Translations under genes and position numbers: made by a program
Notes under the pieces: model-generated
Told to the model about the DNA's origin: nothing
Database searches by the model: none
What the model saw: only the letters and a program-made list of their open reading frames with translations
NCBI GenBank assembly: GCA_031262365.1
Contig: JAISHW010000059.1
Coordinates: 1 to 39,569, forward strand
DNA length: 39,569 bases
Reading direction: 5' to 3'
DNA from: Lentimicrobiaceae bacterium
GTDB lineage: Bacteria > Bacteroidota > Bacteroidia > Bacteroidales > F082
In this document: positions 9,323 to 17,588 of the stretch, in pieces
How the letters are laid out: each line of letters starts with the position of its first letter
Position numbering within the stretch: the stretch's first letter is position 1

Positions 9323-10243
9323 ATGAAACTCACAAACAGCTTTATAAAACAATTTTCCGACTCGTTGCTTTTAGAACAATCGCTTTCTGAAAACAGCATT
9401 ATGGCTTATGTGCACGATGTCAAGCTTTTTATGAATTTTCTCGAAAGCGTTAATCATAATTTATCTATTGACTCGATTCAACAATCGGACGTAAAAGCTT
9501 TTTTCGAACAACTTTACGAAATCGGCTTTAGTGCCTACTCGCAAGCGCGTATTTTGTCGGGATTGAAATCGTTTTTCCGTTATATTAAACTCGAAAAAAT
9601 CAGTCAGAACGACCCTACACTGCTTATTTCGGCTCCTTCGGTTGGTCACAAACTACCCGAAATACTGAGTATTTCGGAAATCGAACAGCTGATTCACAGC
9701 ATTGATTTAAGTCATCCACTCGGGCAACGAAATGTAGCAATTCTTGAAGTGTTGTATGGTTGTGGTTTGCGCGTTTCGGAACTGATTTCGCTGCAAATCA
9801 GCAATATTTTTCGTGAAGATAATTTCATTAAAATCAGAGGAAAAGGCAACAAAGAACGCTTGGTTCCTATTGGGAATGCCTCTTTAAAGCCCTTGTTTTT
9901 ATACATTGAAAAAACACGTGTGCATTTTCCGGCAAAAACACAGTTTACGGATACTGTTTTCCTTAATCAACATGGAAGAGCAATGACACGTCAAATGGTT
10001 TTTTTGATTATCAAAGATTTGGCACAACGCAACGGCATTAAAAAAACAATCAGTCCACACACGTTCCGGCATTCATTTGCAACACATCTACTCGAAAATG
10101 GTGCTGATCTGCGTGCTGTACAACAAATGCTTGGACACGCAAGTATCAATACAACAGAAATTTACACGCATATTTCAGACGACTATCTCAGAGAAACCAT
10201 TCTGAGCCACCATCCACGTATCAAACAATTGAGCAAGGGTTAG
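9323..10243 (+). CDS. xerD: Tyrosine site-specific recombinase, XerD type
   Basis: 306 aa. An N-terminal SAM-like core-binding domain (~1-90) is followed by the catalytic domain. The active-site set is complete: R150 in 'GCGLRVSEL', K174, H246-x2-R249, H272 in 'LGHASINTTEIYTH' and nucleophile Y281. Together with XerC it resolves chromosome dimers at dif; the length and the ungapped motif spacing fit a housekeeping Xer rather than a phage or transposon integrase. Bacteroidota often carry several Xer paralogues, so XerC and XerD cannot be told apart with complete certainty here. Its stop overlaps that of the convergent acidic-protein gene by four bases. Confidence 0.92.
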   Translation: MKLTNSFIKQFSDSLLLEQSLSENSIMAYVHDVKLFMNFLESVNHNLSIDSIQQSDVKAFFEQLYEIGFSAYSQARILSGLKSFFRYIKLEKISQNDPTLLISAPSVGHKLPEILSISEIEQLIHSIDLSHPLGQRNVAILEVLYGCGLRVSELISLQISNIFREDNFIKIRGKGNKERLVPIGNASLKPLFLYIEKTRVHFPAKTQFTDTVFLNQHGRAMTRQMVFLIIKDLAQRNGIKKTISPHTFRHSFATHLLENGADLRAVQQMLGHASINTTEIYTHISDDYLRETILSHHPRIKQLSKG

Positions 10244-10695
10244 ATTTGCTCGATTTCGCCTTGGTTATTTACAAATACACCCCACCCCACAGCAATCAGT
10301 TTGTCGTCGTTATCGAAATAAAAATCGATCAAAGCATCTTCAAATGTAACGCGTTTTTCGCCCTCTTCTTCGTCTTCTTCTAAATTCTTGAATCCGTTTT
10401 GCGTCATCAATGCAATAATATCTTCTGAATCCATTTCGAAAACTTTTTCGCCAAATAAAACAGCTTCAGCATTTTCCGTTTCGAAATATGCAATGACTGA
10501 CTTTGTTTCTCCTTCGAAAAACACCGAAAATTCATCTGCATCGTAATTCAAAACGACGGACGAAATAGTGTCTTCTTCAAGTTCTTCGACATCTTCGGCT
10601 TCGCCTAAAAGTTTGATAGTGTCGTCGATTGTTTGACCAAACTTCAAATTTCCAAAACCTTTTAAAGGTTCAATAACATACGATTCTAATTTCAT
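10240..10695 (-). CDS. Acidic hypothetical protein, 151 aa
   Basis: 151 aa, strongly acidic (runs such as 'EELEED' and 'EEDEEEGE'), no signal peptide and no membrane segment. It begins 'MKLESYVIEPLKGFGNLKFG' and contains several predicted strands ('SVFFEGETKSVIAYF', 'LIDFYFDNDDKLIAVGWGV'). It looks like a small alpha/beta cytoplasmic protein in which each strand pair is followed by an acidic helix, somewhat like immunity-type or SMI1/KNR4-like folds, but I do not recognise the family. It converges on xerD with a 4-bp overlap of stop codons and has no obvious operon partner. Function unknown. Confidence 0.8.
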   Translation of the reverse strand: MKLESYVIEPLKGFGNLKFGQTIDDTIKLLGEAEDVEELEEDTISSVVLNYDADEFSVFFEGETKSVIAYFETENAEAVLFGEKVFEMDSEDIIALMTQNGFKNLEEDEEEGEKRVTFEDALIDFYFDNDDKLIAVGWGVFVNNQGEIEQI

Positions 10696-10779
10696 GATAG
10701 TGATAACTTTTATTTACATTGTTGAAAGTAAACAATTTTTCAAGACAAACGTCTATTTTGAAAAAGGTTCAAGATAATT

Positions 10780-10811
10780 AAAGAGGCTGCCTTTTGGGAC
10801 AGCCTCTTTTT
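10780..10811 (-). terminator. Rho-independent terminator after gdhA
   Basis: A 10-bp stem, AAAGAGGCTG / CAGCCTCTTT (10780-10789 and 10800-10809), with a 10-nt loop. Both flanks are T-rich on their own strand; it lies about 20 bp past the gdhA stop and can work in both directions. Confidence 0.85.
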
Positions 10812-10831
10812 GATTTTATGGAGGATTCTGA

Positions 10832-12169
10832 TTAAATAACTCCTTGTTCCATCATTGCAGTGGCTACTTTCATGAAACCGGCAATATTAGCACCGTTAAC
10901 ATAGTTAACATAGCCGTTAGGTTGCGTTCCATATTTCACACATGCTTCATGGATATCTTCCATGATTTGGTGCAATTTGGTGTCTACTTCTTCTGTCGTC
11001 CAGCTGATATGTGCTGCATTCTGAGTCATTTCGAGACCGCTTACTGCTACACCACCTGCATTAACTGCTTTACCTGGTCCAAACAATACTTTTTTATCTT
11101 GGAATGCTTTAATTGCTTCCGGCGTACATCCCATGTTTGAGATTTCGGCAACACACCAACAACCGTTAGCTAACAATTCTCTTGCATCGTCGCCATTCAA
11201 TTCGTTTTGGAAAGCACTTGGAAGTGCGATATCGCATTTAACTATCCATGCTTTTTTTCCGGCAGTGAATTTCGATTCAGGGAATTTTTCAGCAAATGGC
11301 GAAACGATGTTTCTGTTCGAAGCGCGCAGTTCGATTAGATAGTCTATCATTTCATTTGTCATTCCATTAGGAATTTCGACAACACCGTCAGGACCTGAAA
11401 TAGCAACAACTTTAGCACCTAACTGAGTGGCTTTCAGAGAAGCTCCCCAAGCTACATTACCGAAACCTGACACAGCAACACGTTTGCCTTTAATATCTTT
11501 TCCTGCTTTTGCCAACATGTGTTCTACAAAATATAAAGCACCGAAACCAGTAGCTTCAGGGCGAATCAAAGAGCCTCCCCAAGTTATTCCTTTTCCTGTG
11601 AGAACGCCTGTATGTTCACGAGCTAATTTTTTGTACATACCGTACAGATAACCAATTTCGCGACCACCAACGCCGATATCACCTGCAGGAACGTCGGTAT
11701 CAGCACCGATAACACGCCATAATTCCCACATGAAAGCTTGACAGAAACGCATGATTTCGCCGTCTGATTTTCCTGTCGGATCGAAATCGGAACCGCCTTT
11801 ACCTCCACCCATAGGAAGGGTCGTTAAGGCATTTTTGAACATTTGTTCGAAACCTAAAAATTTCAAGATCGACAAGTTTACCGATGGATGAAAACGGAGA
11901 CCGCCTTTGTAAGGTCCAATTGCTCCGTTGAACTGAACACGGTATCCAATGTTCACTTGCACATTGCCTTTGTCGTCGACCCAAGAAACGCGGAACGTGA
12001 AAATGCGATCCGGCTCTACAATACGTTCGATGATTTTTGCTTTTTCAAAATCAGGACGTTGGTTGTAAACAGATTCAACTGATTCTAATACTTCGTGTAC
12101 TGCTTGTAAATACTCTTTTTCGCCCGGATGTTTTGCCTCCAAAGCGTTCATAATTTGTTGTACATTCAT
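10832..12169 (-). CDS. gdhA: NADP-type glutamate dehydrogenase
   Basis: 445 aa, hexameric bacterial/small type. It interconverts 2-oxoglutarate plus ammonia and glutamate, a main ammonia assimilation route in Bacteroidales. Visible signatures: 'YKGGLRFHPSVN', the active-site Lys region 'LPMGGGKGGSDFDP', and a Rossmann turn 'VAVSGFGNVAWGA' in the C-terminal dinucleotide-binding domain. The cofactor preference is inferred from overall similarity to the NADP-specific group. It is monocistronic: its own promoter (12239-12270) and a strong terminator (10780-10811). A perfect dyad further upstream (12318-12333) may be an operator. Confidence 0.96.
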   Translation of the reverse strand: MNVQQIMNALEAKHPGEKEYLQAVHEVLESVESVYNQRPDFEKAKIIERIVEPDRIFTFRVSWVDDKGNVQVNIGYRVQFNGAIGPYKGGLRFHPSVNLSILKFLGFEQMFKNALTTLPMGGGKGGSDFDPTGKSDGEIMRFCQAFMWELWRVIGADTDVPAGDIGVGGREIGYLYGMYKKLAREHTGVLTGKGITWGGSLIRPEATGFGALYFVEHMLAKAGKDIKGKRVAVSGFGNVAWGASLKATQLGAKVVAISGPDGVVEIPNGMTNEMIDYLIELRASNRNIVSPFAEKFPESKFTAGKKAWIVKCDIALPSAFQNELNGDDARELLANGCWCVAEISNMGCTPEAIKAFQDKKVLFGPGKAVNAGGVAVSGLEMTQNAAHISWTTEEVDTKLHQIMEDIHEACVKYGTQPNGYVNYVNGANIAGFMKVATAMMEQGVI

Positions 12170-12238
12170 CGCTTTTGCGTTTAAATGATTATTTATTTTT
12201 TATGTTAAAATGATGTTTTTGTTACTTTTTAACGGGGG

Positions 12239-12270
12239 CAAATGTAGTGGTTTTAATGATAAGGGAACAA
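12239..12270 (-). promoter_or_regulatory. Promoter of gdhA
   Basis: Minus strand: TTG at 12268-12270, 21-bp spacer, TACATTTG at 12239-12246. The start site should be near 12234, giving a leader of ~65 nt. Confidence 0.6.
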
Positions 12271-12317
12271 ATTTTTTGTCTTAATTTTTGTCAATTTTCA
12301 CCAGACATCACTGTTTC

Positions 12318-12333
12318 TGCGAAAAGTTTCGCA
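12318..12333. promoter_or_regulatory. Perfect dyad upstream of the gdhA promoter, candidate operator
   Basis: TGCGAAA-AG-TTTCGCA, a perfect 7-bp inverted repeat with a 2-bp centre. The centre is too short for an RNA hairpin loop, which points to a DNA site. It lies about 90 bp upstream of the predicted gdhA start site, a common place for an activator. Confidence 0.4.
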
Positions 12334-12396
12334 ATCGTTTGAGGATATTTCTTTTAGAGGTTGATGAAAAGTGTGGATTTACGGATCAAAATAGGC

Positions 12397-13578
12397 TTAC
12401 AAATGATGTTTTTCTATGATTTTCAGATACCATTGATTCATTAAAGAACCAACATGCTCGTTGCCGTATTGCTGTTCGACTTTCTGCCGAATTCGTTGTG
12501 GGTCGTATGTTTTGTGTCGCTGTATCATTTCTTTGATCGCTTTCAAGAACATTTGTTCATCGCCGGGCGGAACAAATAAGCCGTTTTCGTCATCGACAAT
12601 TTCCGGAATCCCTCCGACGCGCGTAGCAATAGCAGGACGACCACAAGCAAAGTTTTCGAGCAGGACAACCCCCTGTGTTTCGTAATTGCTAAATAGAATC
12701 ATGAAATCGGCTTTCATTATTTCGTCGGCAACTTGTTTTCCTTCGAGTACACCTGTGAATCGAACGACCGAATCAAGTTCCAATTTAGTTGCATACAGTT
12801 TCATTTTTTGAAAATCAATGCCATCGCCAACGAGTATACATTCAAAATCGAACTGCTGTTTTTTAAGCTCATTCAATACACGTAGTATTCCTGAAATATT
12901 TTTCGATTTGTCTTCGAAACAACTTACATGAACGATTCTTGTTTTTTCGTTTTTTGTTTCTGTTTCTGAAATATGAAACATATCCATATCAACTACATTT
13001 GGCAAAATCGCGTAGTGTTTGTTTTTCAAACCGTGATTTTGCATGGCATTGGCTAAATTTTTCGATACTGTAGTAACCATTTCGGCTTTCTTCACAACAA
13101 GTCTCGTCAGCCGTTTGTGAAAAAATCCGTTAAAATCGTTTCCGGGAAGATAGCGCGACCAGTGTTCGGTTATCATGTACGGAATTCGACTGATTGTTTT
13201 ATAATATAGTGCCAAAACACCCAATCGTGTCAATACATGCACGTGAATCAAATCGACGTTTCCGTGTATTTTTTTTGCTTCGCGAACACCTTGTTTATTC
13301 GCTTTTAAAAAGCGATGCATTGCAATAATTTTCGACCAAAAAGATTCGGATTTCGGTTTGCGGTAATACGTATGAATTTCGTTTACACCGTTTCGGATTG
13401 TTTGTTCCAGTTTTATTTTCTGTTCCAAATCAGGGAGTGCATGCGCATAAACCACCGATATATTTTGATACGGTGCTACGGCTTGTGCGTGGCGTTGTAC
13501 AAAAAGTCCGAACATCGGATCGGCGCAATACGGATACCAACGTGCCAGAAAAACAATATGTCGTTTCGATGCGTTCAT
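12397..13578 (-). CDS. Glycosyltransferase family 4 (GT-B fold)
   Basis: 393 aa when started at 13578. The frame extends upstream to 13773, but that part overlaps the kinase gene and has no protein-like composition; starting at 13578 gives the normal N-terminus 'IVFLARWYP...FVQRHAQAV'. The C-terminal half has the nucleotide-sugar binding motif of GT4 enzymes, 'LLENFACGRPAIATRVGGIPEIV', with the E-x7-E type acidic pair. It transfers a sugar from a nucleotide donor, probably in exopolysaccharide, O-antigen or glycolipid synthesis; the acceptor is unknown. It overlaps the kinase stop in ATGA (13575-13578), a curious coupling to NAD precursor salvage genes. Confidence 0.9.
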   Translation of the reverse strand: MNASKRHIVFLARWYPYCADPMFGLFVQRHAQAVAPYQNISVVYAHALPDLEQKIKLEQTIRNGVNEIHTYYRKPKSESFWSKIIAMHRFLKANKQGVREAKKIHGNVDLIHVHVLTRLGVLALYYKTISRIPYMITEHWSRYLPGNDFNGFFHKRLTRLVVKKAEMVTTVSKNLANAMQNHGLKNKHYAILPNVVDMDMFHISETETKNEKTRIVHVSCFEDKSKNISGILRVLNELKKQQFDFECILVGDGIDFQKMKLYATKLELDSVVRFTGVLEGKQVADEIMKADFMILFSNYETQGVVLLENFACGRPAIATRVGGIPEIVDDENGLFVPPGDEQMFLKAIKEMIQRHKTYDPQRIRQKVEQQYGNEHVGSLMNQWYLKIIEKHHL

Positions 13579-14102
13579 TTGTTTTTTTCGATTAATGCGC
13601 CAATCATTTTTATAGCGTTTTGCACACGTTGCTCGTCTTTTCCGGAAATTATTGCATAACAACAATTTGCTTGTTCTAGAGCAACGCGATACATTTCGAA
13701 AAGTTGTTTGCGTTCCGATTTCGAAGGATTTTCGCGTAGTGGATCGGCTTCCCATGCCAAATCGATATCGCAAAGCAAATATAAATCGAATTGTTGCTCG
13801 GCAAAAGCTTTTCGAATAAATTCAGGGACTTTGTTAAAAACAAAAATTGTCCAGATTTTGCAAACCAAGAGTTCGGTGTCGGCAATAAGTATTTTGTCTG
13901 AAGTTGTTGCTTTTTCTTTTATCAATCGTTCTTGTTCTCGCGCTATTTTGACAATATCGTCAATCGTATACGGAAGTTCGAAGTTGCTCAAATATTCGCG
14001 TGCATATTCAGGAATGGCTTTTACGCCGTATATCTCTGCTAAAGATTTGGCAAGCGATGATTTCCCTGTCGACTCGGGACCTGTAATAGCAATTTTAAGC
14101 AT
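13575..14102 (-). CDS. Nicotinamide riboside kinase-like ATPase (NadR C-terminal type)
   Basis: 175 aa from the ATG at 14102, which places the P-loop GPESTGKSS at residues 8-16; the longer frame (from 14132) adds ten unlikely residues overlapping pnuC. The body matches the kinase domain of NadR ('PEYAREYL' after the P-loop, 'CDIDLAWEADPLRENP'), which phosphorylates nicotinamide riboside to NMN. There is no adenylyltransferase or DNA-binding part. The start overlaps the stop of pnuC, and PnuC is the riboside importer, so uptake and trapping of the vitamin are coupled. The role is well supported by context; the exact substrate is inferred. Confidence 0.88.
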   Translation of the reverse strand: MLKIAITGPESTGKSSLAKSLAEIYGVKAIPEYAREYLSNFELPYTIDDIVKIAREQERLIKEKATTSDKILIADTELLVCKIWTIFVFNKVPEFIRKAFAEQQFDLYLLCDIDLAWEADPLRENPSKSERKQLFEMYRVALEQANCCYAIISGKDEQRVQNAIKMIGALIEKNK

Positions 14103-14715
14103 TGGATTTGACAGCTGCTTTTTTCCAATCAAAGAAAGCTGAAACAGCGATTAACAAAAAAACTAAATATTGAAAACTCGTGAATACAAGTCCTTTATAA
14201 AAATATAGGGGAATCGAAATAATATCACCAATAATCCAATAAATCCAGTTTTCAACTTTTTTGACTGCCATCAGGTACATTCCGATAATAAAAACGGCTG
14301 TCGTAAAAGAATCGACATAAGGAACTGTGCTATCGGTATAATTTTTCAGTACATAACTCAATATCAAAAAAAAGACAAGTGTAGCAACAATTCCAATGAT
14401 TTGTCCTTTTAGTTTCAAAAAAGTAACCGGAAGTTCTTTCGTTTCGGAATTTTTTCCGGGATGTGTCCATCTATACCAGCCGTAACCGCTCATAACAAAA
14501 TAAACAAAGTTGATTCCCATGTCGGCATACAATCCGAAAACATAACAGATGTACACATATAATAATACGCTGATAATTCCGGTTGGGTAGACTAAAATAT
14601 TGAGTTTTTTACTGTACCAAACGCTTAACAAGCCGCATATAACAGCTATGGCTTCAATCCACGATGTTTGAAGTATATTATCAATAAACTGGTTATAAAT
14701 TTCGACTAAATCCAT
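14095..14715 (-). CDS. pnuC: PnuC-type nicotinamide riboside transporter
   Basis: 206 aa with about seven hydrophobic segments, the arrangement of PnuC vitamin channels. Family features include 'WIEAIAVICGLLSVWYSKK' near the N-terminus, 'SGYGWYRWTH' in the middle and 'WIYWIIGDIISIPLYFYKG' towards the end. PnuC proteins take up nicotinamide riboside by facilitated diffusion; related PnuT proteins carry thiamine. The overlapping NadR-like kinase gene argues for nicotinamide riboside, and no thiamine (TPP) riboswitch was recognised upstream. One base separates it from the LolA-like gene, so it lies inside a four-gene transcript. Confidence 0.92.
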   Translation of the reverse strand: MDLVEIYNQFIDNILQTSWIEAIAVICGLLSVWYSKKLNILVYPTGIISVLLYVYICYVFGLYADMGINFVYFVMSGYGWYRWTHPGKNSETKELPVTFLKLKGQIIGIVATLVFFLILSYVLKNYTDSTVPYVDSFTTAVFIIGMYLMAVKKVENWIYWIIGDIISIPLYFYKGLVFTSFQYLVFLLIAVSAFFDWKKAAVKSNA

Positions 14716-14716
14716 T

Positions 14717-15346
14717 TTATCGCATGTCTATCACTTCTACATCTGGATATTTTGTGGTGTCGAAATAGAAATAATCAGCAGTAAGTTTCACATTTGGCTG
14801 AAACTTTTTCAAATCATAAATAAAAGCGGTACCATTGTCGTCGTACATGGTAAATTTTCTGATTTCAAGTTTTTTTTCATCGATTTCGAGCCATATTTTA
14901 TCAAAATCTTTGTTTTCATCTGATTTTAGTTCGATTGTTTTATACGGTTTTGTTTCTGTTACCGTTACAAACGACGATTCGAATTGATGAAAATCAGTTG
15001 TAAAAAGTTTATCGGGCGTTATTGCTTCTTCGTCTTGGTCGACATCGCTTACCATAACTTCTTTGTTATCGCTAAAAAATGACCAAATCGTTTTTCCGTC
15101 GCAAATAATTTGGTGCCCGTCTATCGACAAATTGTAGGCATTTCCTTTTAAAAAAAGATTTCCCGATTTTACTTCGTTGATTCCGGCTGTTTTATTTTGC
15201 ATTTTATAATCGAAAACGATTTCTATTGTTTCGTACGATTGCATTTTTTCGATTGCAGCTTTCAAAAGCTCATTAGCATTTTGTTGACCGAATACGATGC
15301 TGCTCGCAAATAGAAATATTAAGGTAAAGAATTTTGTTTTTTTCAT
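14717..15346 (-). CDS. LolA-like outer membrane lipoprotein carrier
   Basis: 209 aa with a cleavable signal peptide (hydrophobic stretch to ~residue 20, ending SSIVFG-QQ). The mature part fits the LolA/LolB half-barrel: 'LLKAAIEKMQSYETIEIVF', 'GNLFLKGNAYNLSIDGHQI', 'CDGKTIWSF' and 'IELKSDENKDFDKIWLEID'. LolA ferries lipoproteins from the inner to the outer membrane. Bacteroidota carry several LolA-like proteins, so this copy may be a specialised one. It is the first gene of the lolA-like/pnuC/kinase/GT4 cluster and has its own -7 box at 15415-15422. Confidence 0.82.
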   Translation of the reverse strand: MKKTKFFTLIFLFASSIVFGQQNANELLKAAIEKMQSYETIEIVFDYKMQNKTAGINEVKSGNLFLKGNAYNLSIDGHQIICDGKTIWSFFSDNKEVMVSDVDQDEEAITPDKLFTTDFHQFESSFVTVTETKPYKTIELKSDENKDFDKIWLEIDEKKLEIRKFTMYDDNGTAFIYDLKKFQPNVKLTADYFYFDTTKYPDVEVIDMR

Positions 15347-15414
15347 TCTAAGTTTTATTTTTCTTCCGACATATTACAAAGAATATGCCTTTTTATAGGC
15401 AAATTTTACGGCGG

Positions 15415-15422
15415 CAAAAGTA
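15415..15422 (-). promoter_or_regulatory. Predicted -7 box of the LolA-like/pnuC cluster
   Basis: Minus strand TACTTTTG just past the folC stop. The predicted start is near 15410, ~64 nt before the LolA-like ATG. Confidence 0.5.
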
Positions 15423-15429
15423 GTTATTT

Positions 15430-16716
15430 TCAGACAATCTCTGCGACAACAAAAGTGCTTCCGCCGACAAAAACGATGTCGTTAGAACGCGCATTATTCA
15501 AAGCACTATAATAAGCATCGCGCACCGAGCTGTACACCGTGCCTCTTAAGCCTTGTTCGAAAGCTTGCGCTGCTAACACATTTGCATCTAAACCTCTCGG
15601 AATATTAGCTTTACAAAAATAATACGTGGCATGTTGTGGCAAAAGTTGCAAAATAGCATCATGATTTTTATCGTTAACCATTCCTAAAATAATGTGCATT
15701 CTGTCGTACGACAAGCCACGAAGTTGCGTAACCACTTCCTGAATTCCGGAAATATTATGTCCGGTATCGGCAATAGTAAGCGGATTTTTTCTTAAAAGTT
15801 GCCAACGTCCTTTCAATTCGGTGTTTTGCACTACATTGGCTACACCATCACGAATAGCATCTTCCGAAATTTCGAATTTGTTGCGTAATACGTCTAAAGC
15901 GCAGATAACGGTTGCTAAGTTTTTTTGCTGGTAATTGCCCAAAAGAGGCGTTTCCAACTTTTCATACAGTAGTTCGTTCTGTTTCCACACATCGTACAAA
16001 GCATTGTTTTGGTCGTCTGTAACAATTCGTTTCAACTCGAAAAGTTGATCGGCAAAAAACAGTTCCGATTGTTGTTCTTTAGCTTTTTGTTCAAAAACGG
16101 CAGTTGTTTCGGGTTGTGTTTCGCCAACAATAACCGGCACTTTGTGTTTGATAATTCCGGCTTTTTCAATGGCTATTTCGGCTAACGTACTACCCAAAAA
16201 TTGTATATGATCGAAACTAATATTTGTGATAATACTCAATTCGGGATGTATCAAATTTGTCGAGTCGAGCCTCCCTCCCATTCCTGTTTCAACAATGGCA
16301 ATATCAACTTTTTCTTCGGCAAAATAGTCGAATGCCATACCAACCGACATTTCGAAAAACGAAAGTTGCATTGTTTCAAAGTCATCGCGGTAACGTTCAA
16401 TGAAAGCAATTACTTTTTCTTCGGGAATCATCGTTCCGTTGACACGGATACGTTCTCTGAAATCGCGCAGATGAGGCGAAGTATATAAAGCCGTTTTGTA
16501 ACCGGCTTCCTGAAACACCGAAGCAAGCGTATGCGCCGTAGAACCTTTTCCATTTGTACCGGCAATATGTACTGAACGAAAATGCTTTTGAGGGTTTTCG
16601 AGCAAATTCAAAAGTACAATGGTATTCGAGAGATCGTCTTTATAAGCCGCTTGTCCGATGCGTTGGTACATCGGCAATTTTGCAAACATCCAACTTAAAA
16701 CTTCTTGATAGTTCAT
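15430..16716 (-). CDS. folC: Bifunctional folylpolyglutamate/dihydrofolate synthase
   Basis: 428 aa, Mur-ligase-like. It joins glutamate to dihydropteroate or to folates, using ATP. P-loop 'GTNGKGSTAHTLASV' lies near residue 53, followed by 'YTSPHLRDFRERIRVNG', 'ETGMGGRLDSTN' and the linker to the C-terminal domain 'ADTGHN'. It lies 51 bp downstream of tonB on the same strand, a common arrangement in Bacteroidales. In addition a perfect -7 box ends five bases before the ATG (16721-16728), so part of its mRNA could be leaderless. Confidence 0.96.
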   Translation of the reverse strand: MNYQEVLSWMFAKLPMYQRIGQAAYKDDLSNTIVLLNLLENPQKHFRSVHIAGTNGKGSTAHTLASVFQEAGYKTALYTSPHLRDFRERIRVNGTMIPEEKVIAFIERYRDDFETMQLSFFEMSVGMAFDYFAEEKVDIAIVETGMGGRLDSTNLIHPELSIITNISFDHIQFLGSTLAEIAIEKAGIIKHKVPVIVGETQPETTAVFEQKAKEQQSELFFADQLFELKRIVTDDQNNALYDVWKQNELLYEKLETPLLGNYQQKNLATVICALDVLRNKFEISEDAIRDGVANVVQNTELKGRWQLLRKNPLTIADTGHNISGIQEVVTQLRGLSYDRMHIILGMVNDKNHDAILQLLPQHATYYFCKANIPRGLDANVLAAQAFEQGLRGTVYSSVRDAYYSALNNARSNDIVFVGGSTFVVAEIV

Positions 16717-16720
16717 GGCG

Positions 16721-16728
16721 CAAAAGTA
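16721..16728 (-). promoter_or_regulatory. -7 box immediately before folC, leaderless-type
   Basis: Minus strand TACTTTTG. Using the box-to-start distance seen at the SRP RNA gene (start on the fifth base), transcription would begin at 16716, exactly the A of the folC ATG. No -33 TTG at 17-21 bp. Confidence 0.45.
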
Positions 16729-16767
16729 ACAATTTGAATTCCTTGAAATCGTGTCCGAAAAAAGATT

Positions 16768-17586
16768 TTATCCTCCGATGATGAACGTATATGTAATTGT
16801 TCCTTTTTGAAGTTCGGTAGCTGTCGGGTCTTCGGCAAATGTTGATTTCAAAGCGGCATTGACAGCTGTTTGACGCAGTTTCGAATCGATAACATTTGTG
16901 TATTTCACATTGATTTCGGCTTTTTTTACATTTCCTTTCCTGTCGACCCAAATATCAACAACAACGTTTCCTTGTTCGTTTACATCAATTTTTGGCTGTT
17001 CGAGGTATTTCGATCCACGTCCTCCAAGACTGTAGCCAAGTCCGTTGCCTTTTCCACCCTGTCCGTCATAACGTTTCACATCACGCAAACCGTGCGGGTT
17101 TCCTTGATCGCCCGAATTTCCTGCAACACCTTCCGATTTGCCTTCTTCGTTTTGTTGTGCATCTGATCCTCTAAACAACGCACGTTGGTTAACTACCGGC
17201 TTTGGCGGTTCGGGTTCAGGATGAGATTCAGACTCTACGACCGGTTCTTCTTTTGGTGTTGGCTCTTCTTCCGTTTTTTTTTCTTCTTTTTCCTGTAAAG
17301 TCGGGGCTTCTTCCGTATCTTGTAAAAGAATAGCTTCTTCAATTTCAGGTTCAGCATCCGTCGGTTTTGGTTGCGGAAGTGCTTCCGGAGTTGCTATAGC
17401 CGGTCTATCGGTTTGCACAATGCCCATGCCTTGATCGGAATAGCCTAAATGGACTTCGACACCTTCTTCGCCCGGAAGCGGCAAAGGTGTTACCAAAGCC
17501 AGTAACGACAATGAGAGCAACAAAATGGCATGAAAAACTATTGTTACTACAATTGCTGTTCGTTTATCTTTTTTATTTTCAGCCAT
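16768..17586 (-). CDS. tonB: TonB energy transducer
   Basis: 272 aa. A short basic N-terminus, one membrane anchor ('AIVVTIVFHAILLLSLSLL'), a long Pro/Glu-rich periplasmic spacer (about residues 60-135), a Gly-rich segment ('GQGGKGNGLGYSLGGRG') and a C-terminal domain with 'GNVVVDIWVDRKGNVKKAEI' and a closing 'KGTITYTFIIGG'. It passes proton-motive energy from ExbB/ExbD to TonB-dependent outer-membrane receptors. The gene starts 3 bp after exbD. Several TonB paralogues are usual in this phylum, so this one may serve a subset of receptors. Confidence 0.92.
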   Translation of the reverse strand: MAENKKDKRTAIVVTIVFHAILLLSLSLLALVTPLPLPGEEGVEVHLGYSDQGMGIVQTDRPAIATPEALPQPKPTDAEPEIEEAILLQDTEEAPTLQEKEEKKTEEEPTPKEEPVVESESHPEPEPPKPVVNQRALFRGSDAQQNEEGKSEGVAGNSGDQGNPHGLRDVKRYDGQGGKGNGLGYSLGGRGSKYLEQPKIDVNEQGNVVVDIWVDRKGNVKKAEINVKYTNVIDSKLRQTAVNAALKSTFAEDPTATELQKGTITYTFIIGG

Positions 17587-17588
17587 TT

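Noticed and set aside
13579-13773. N-terminal extension of the GT4 gene
   Set aside because: Overlaps the kinase gene in another frame and has a basic, low-complexity composition; the ATG at 13578 in an ATGA overlap is the natural start.
14716-15346. TPP or NAD-type riboswitch controlling pnuC
   Set aside because: pnuC is an internal gene one base after the LolA-like gene, and the cluster leader (15347-15410) shows no known riboswitch core.
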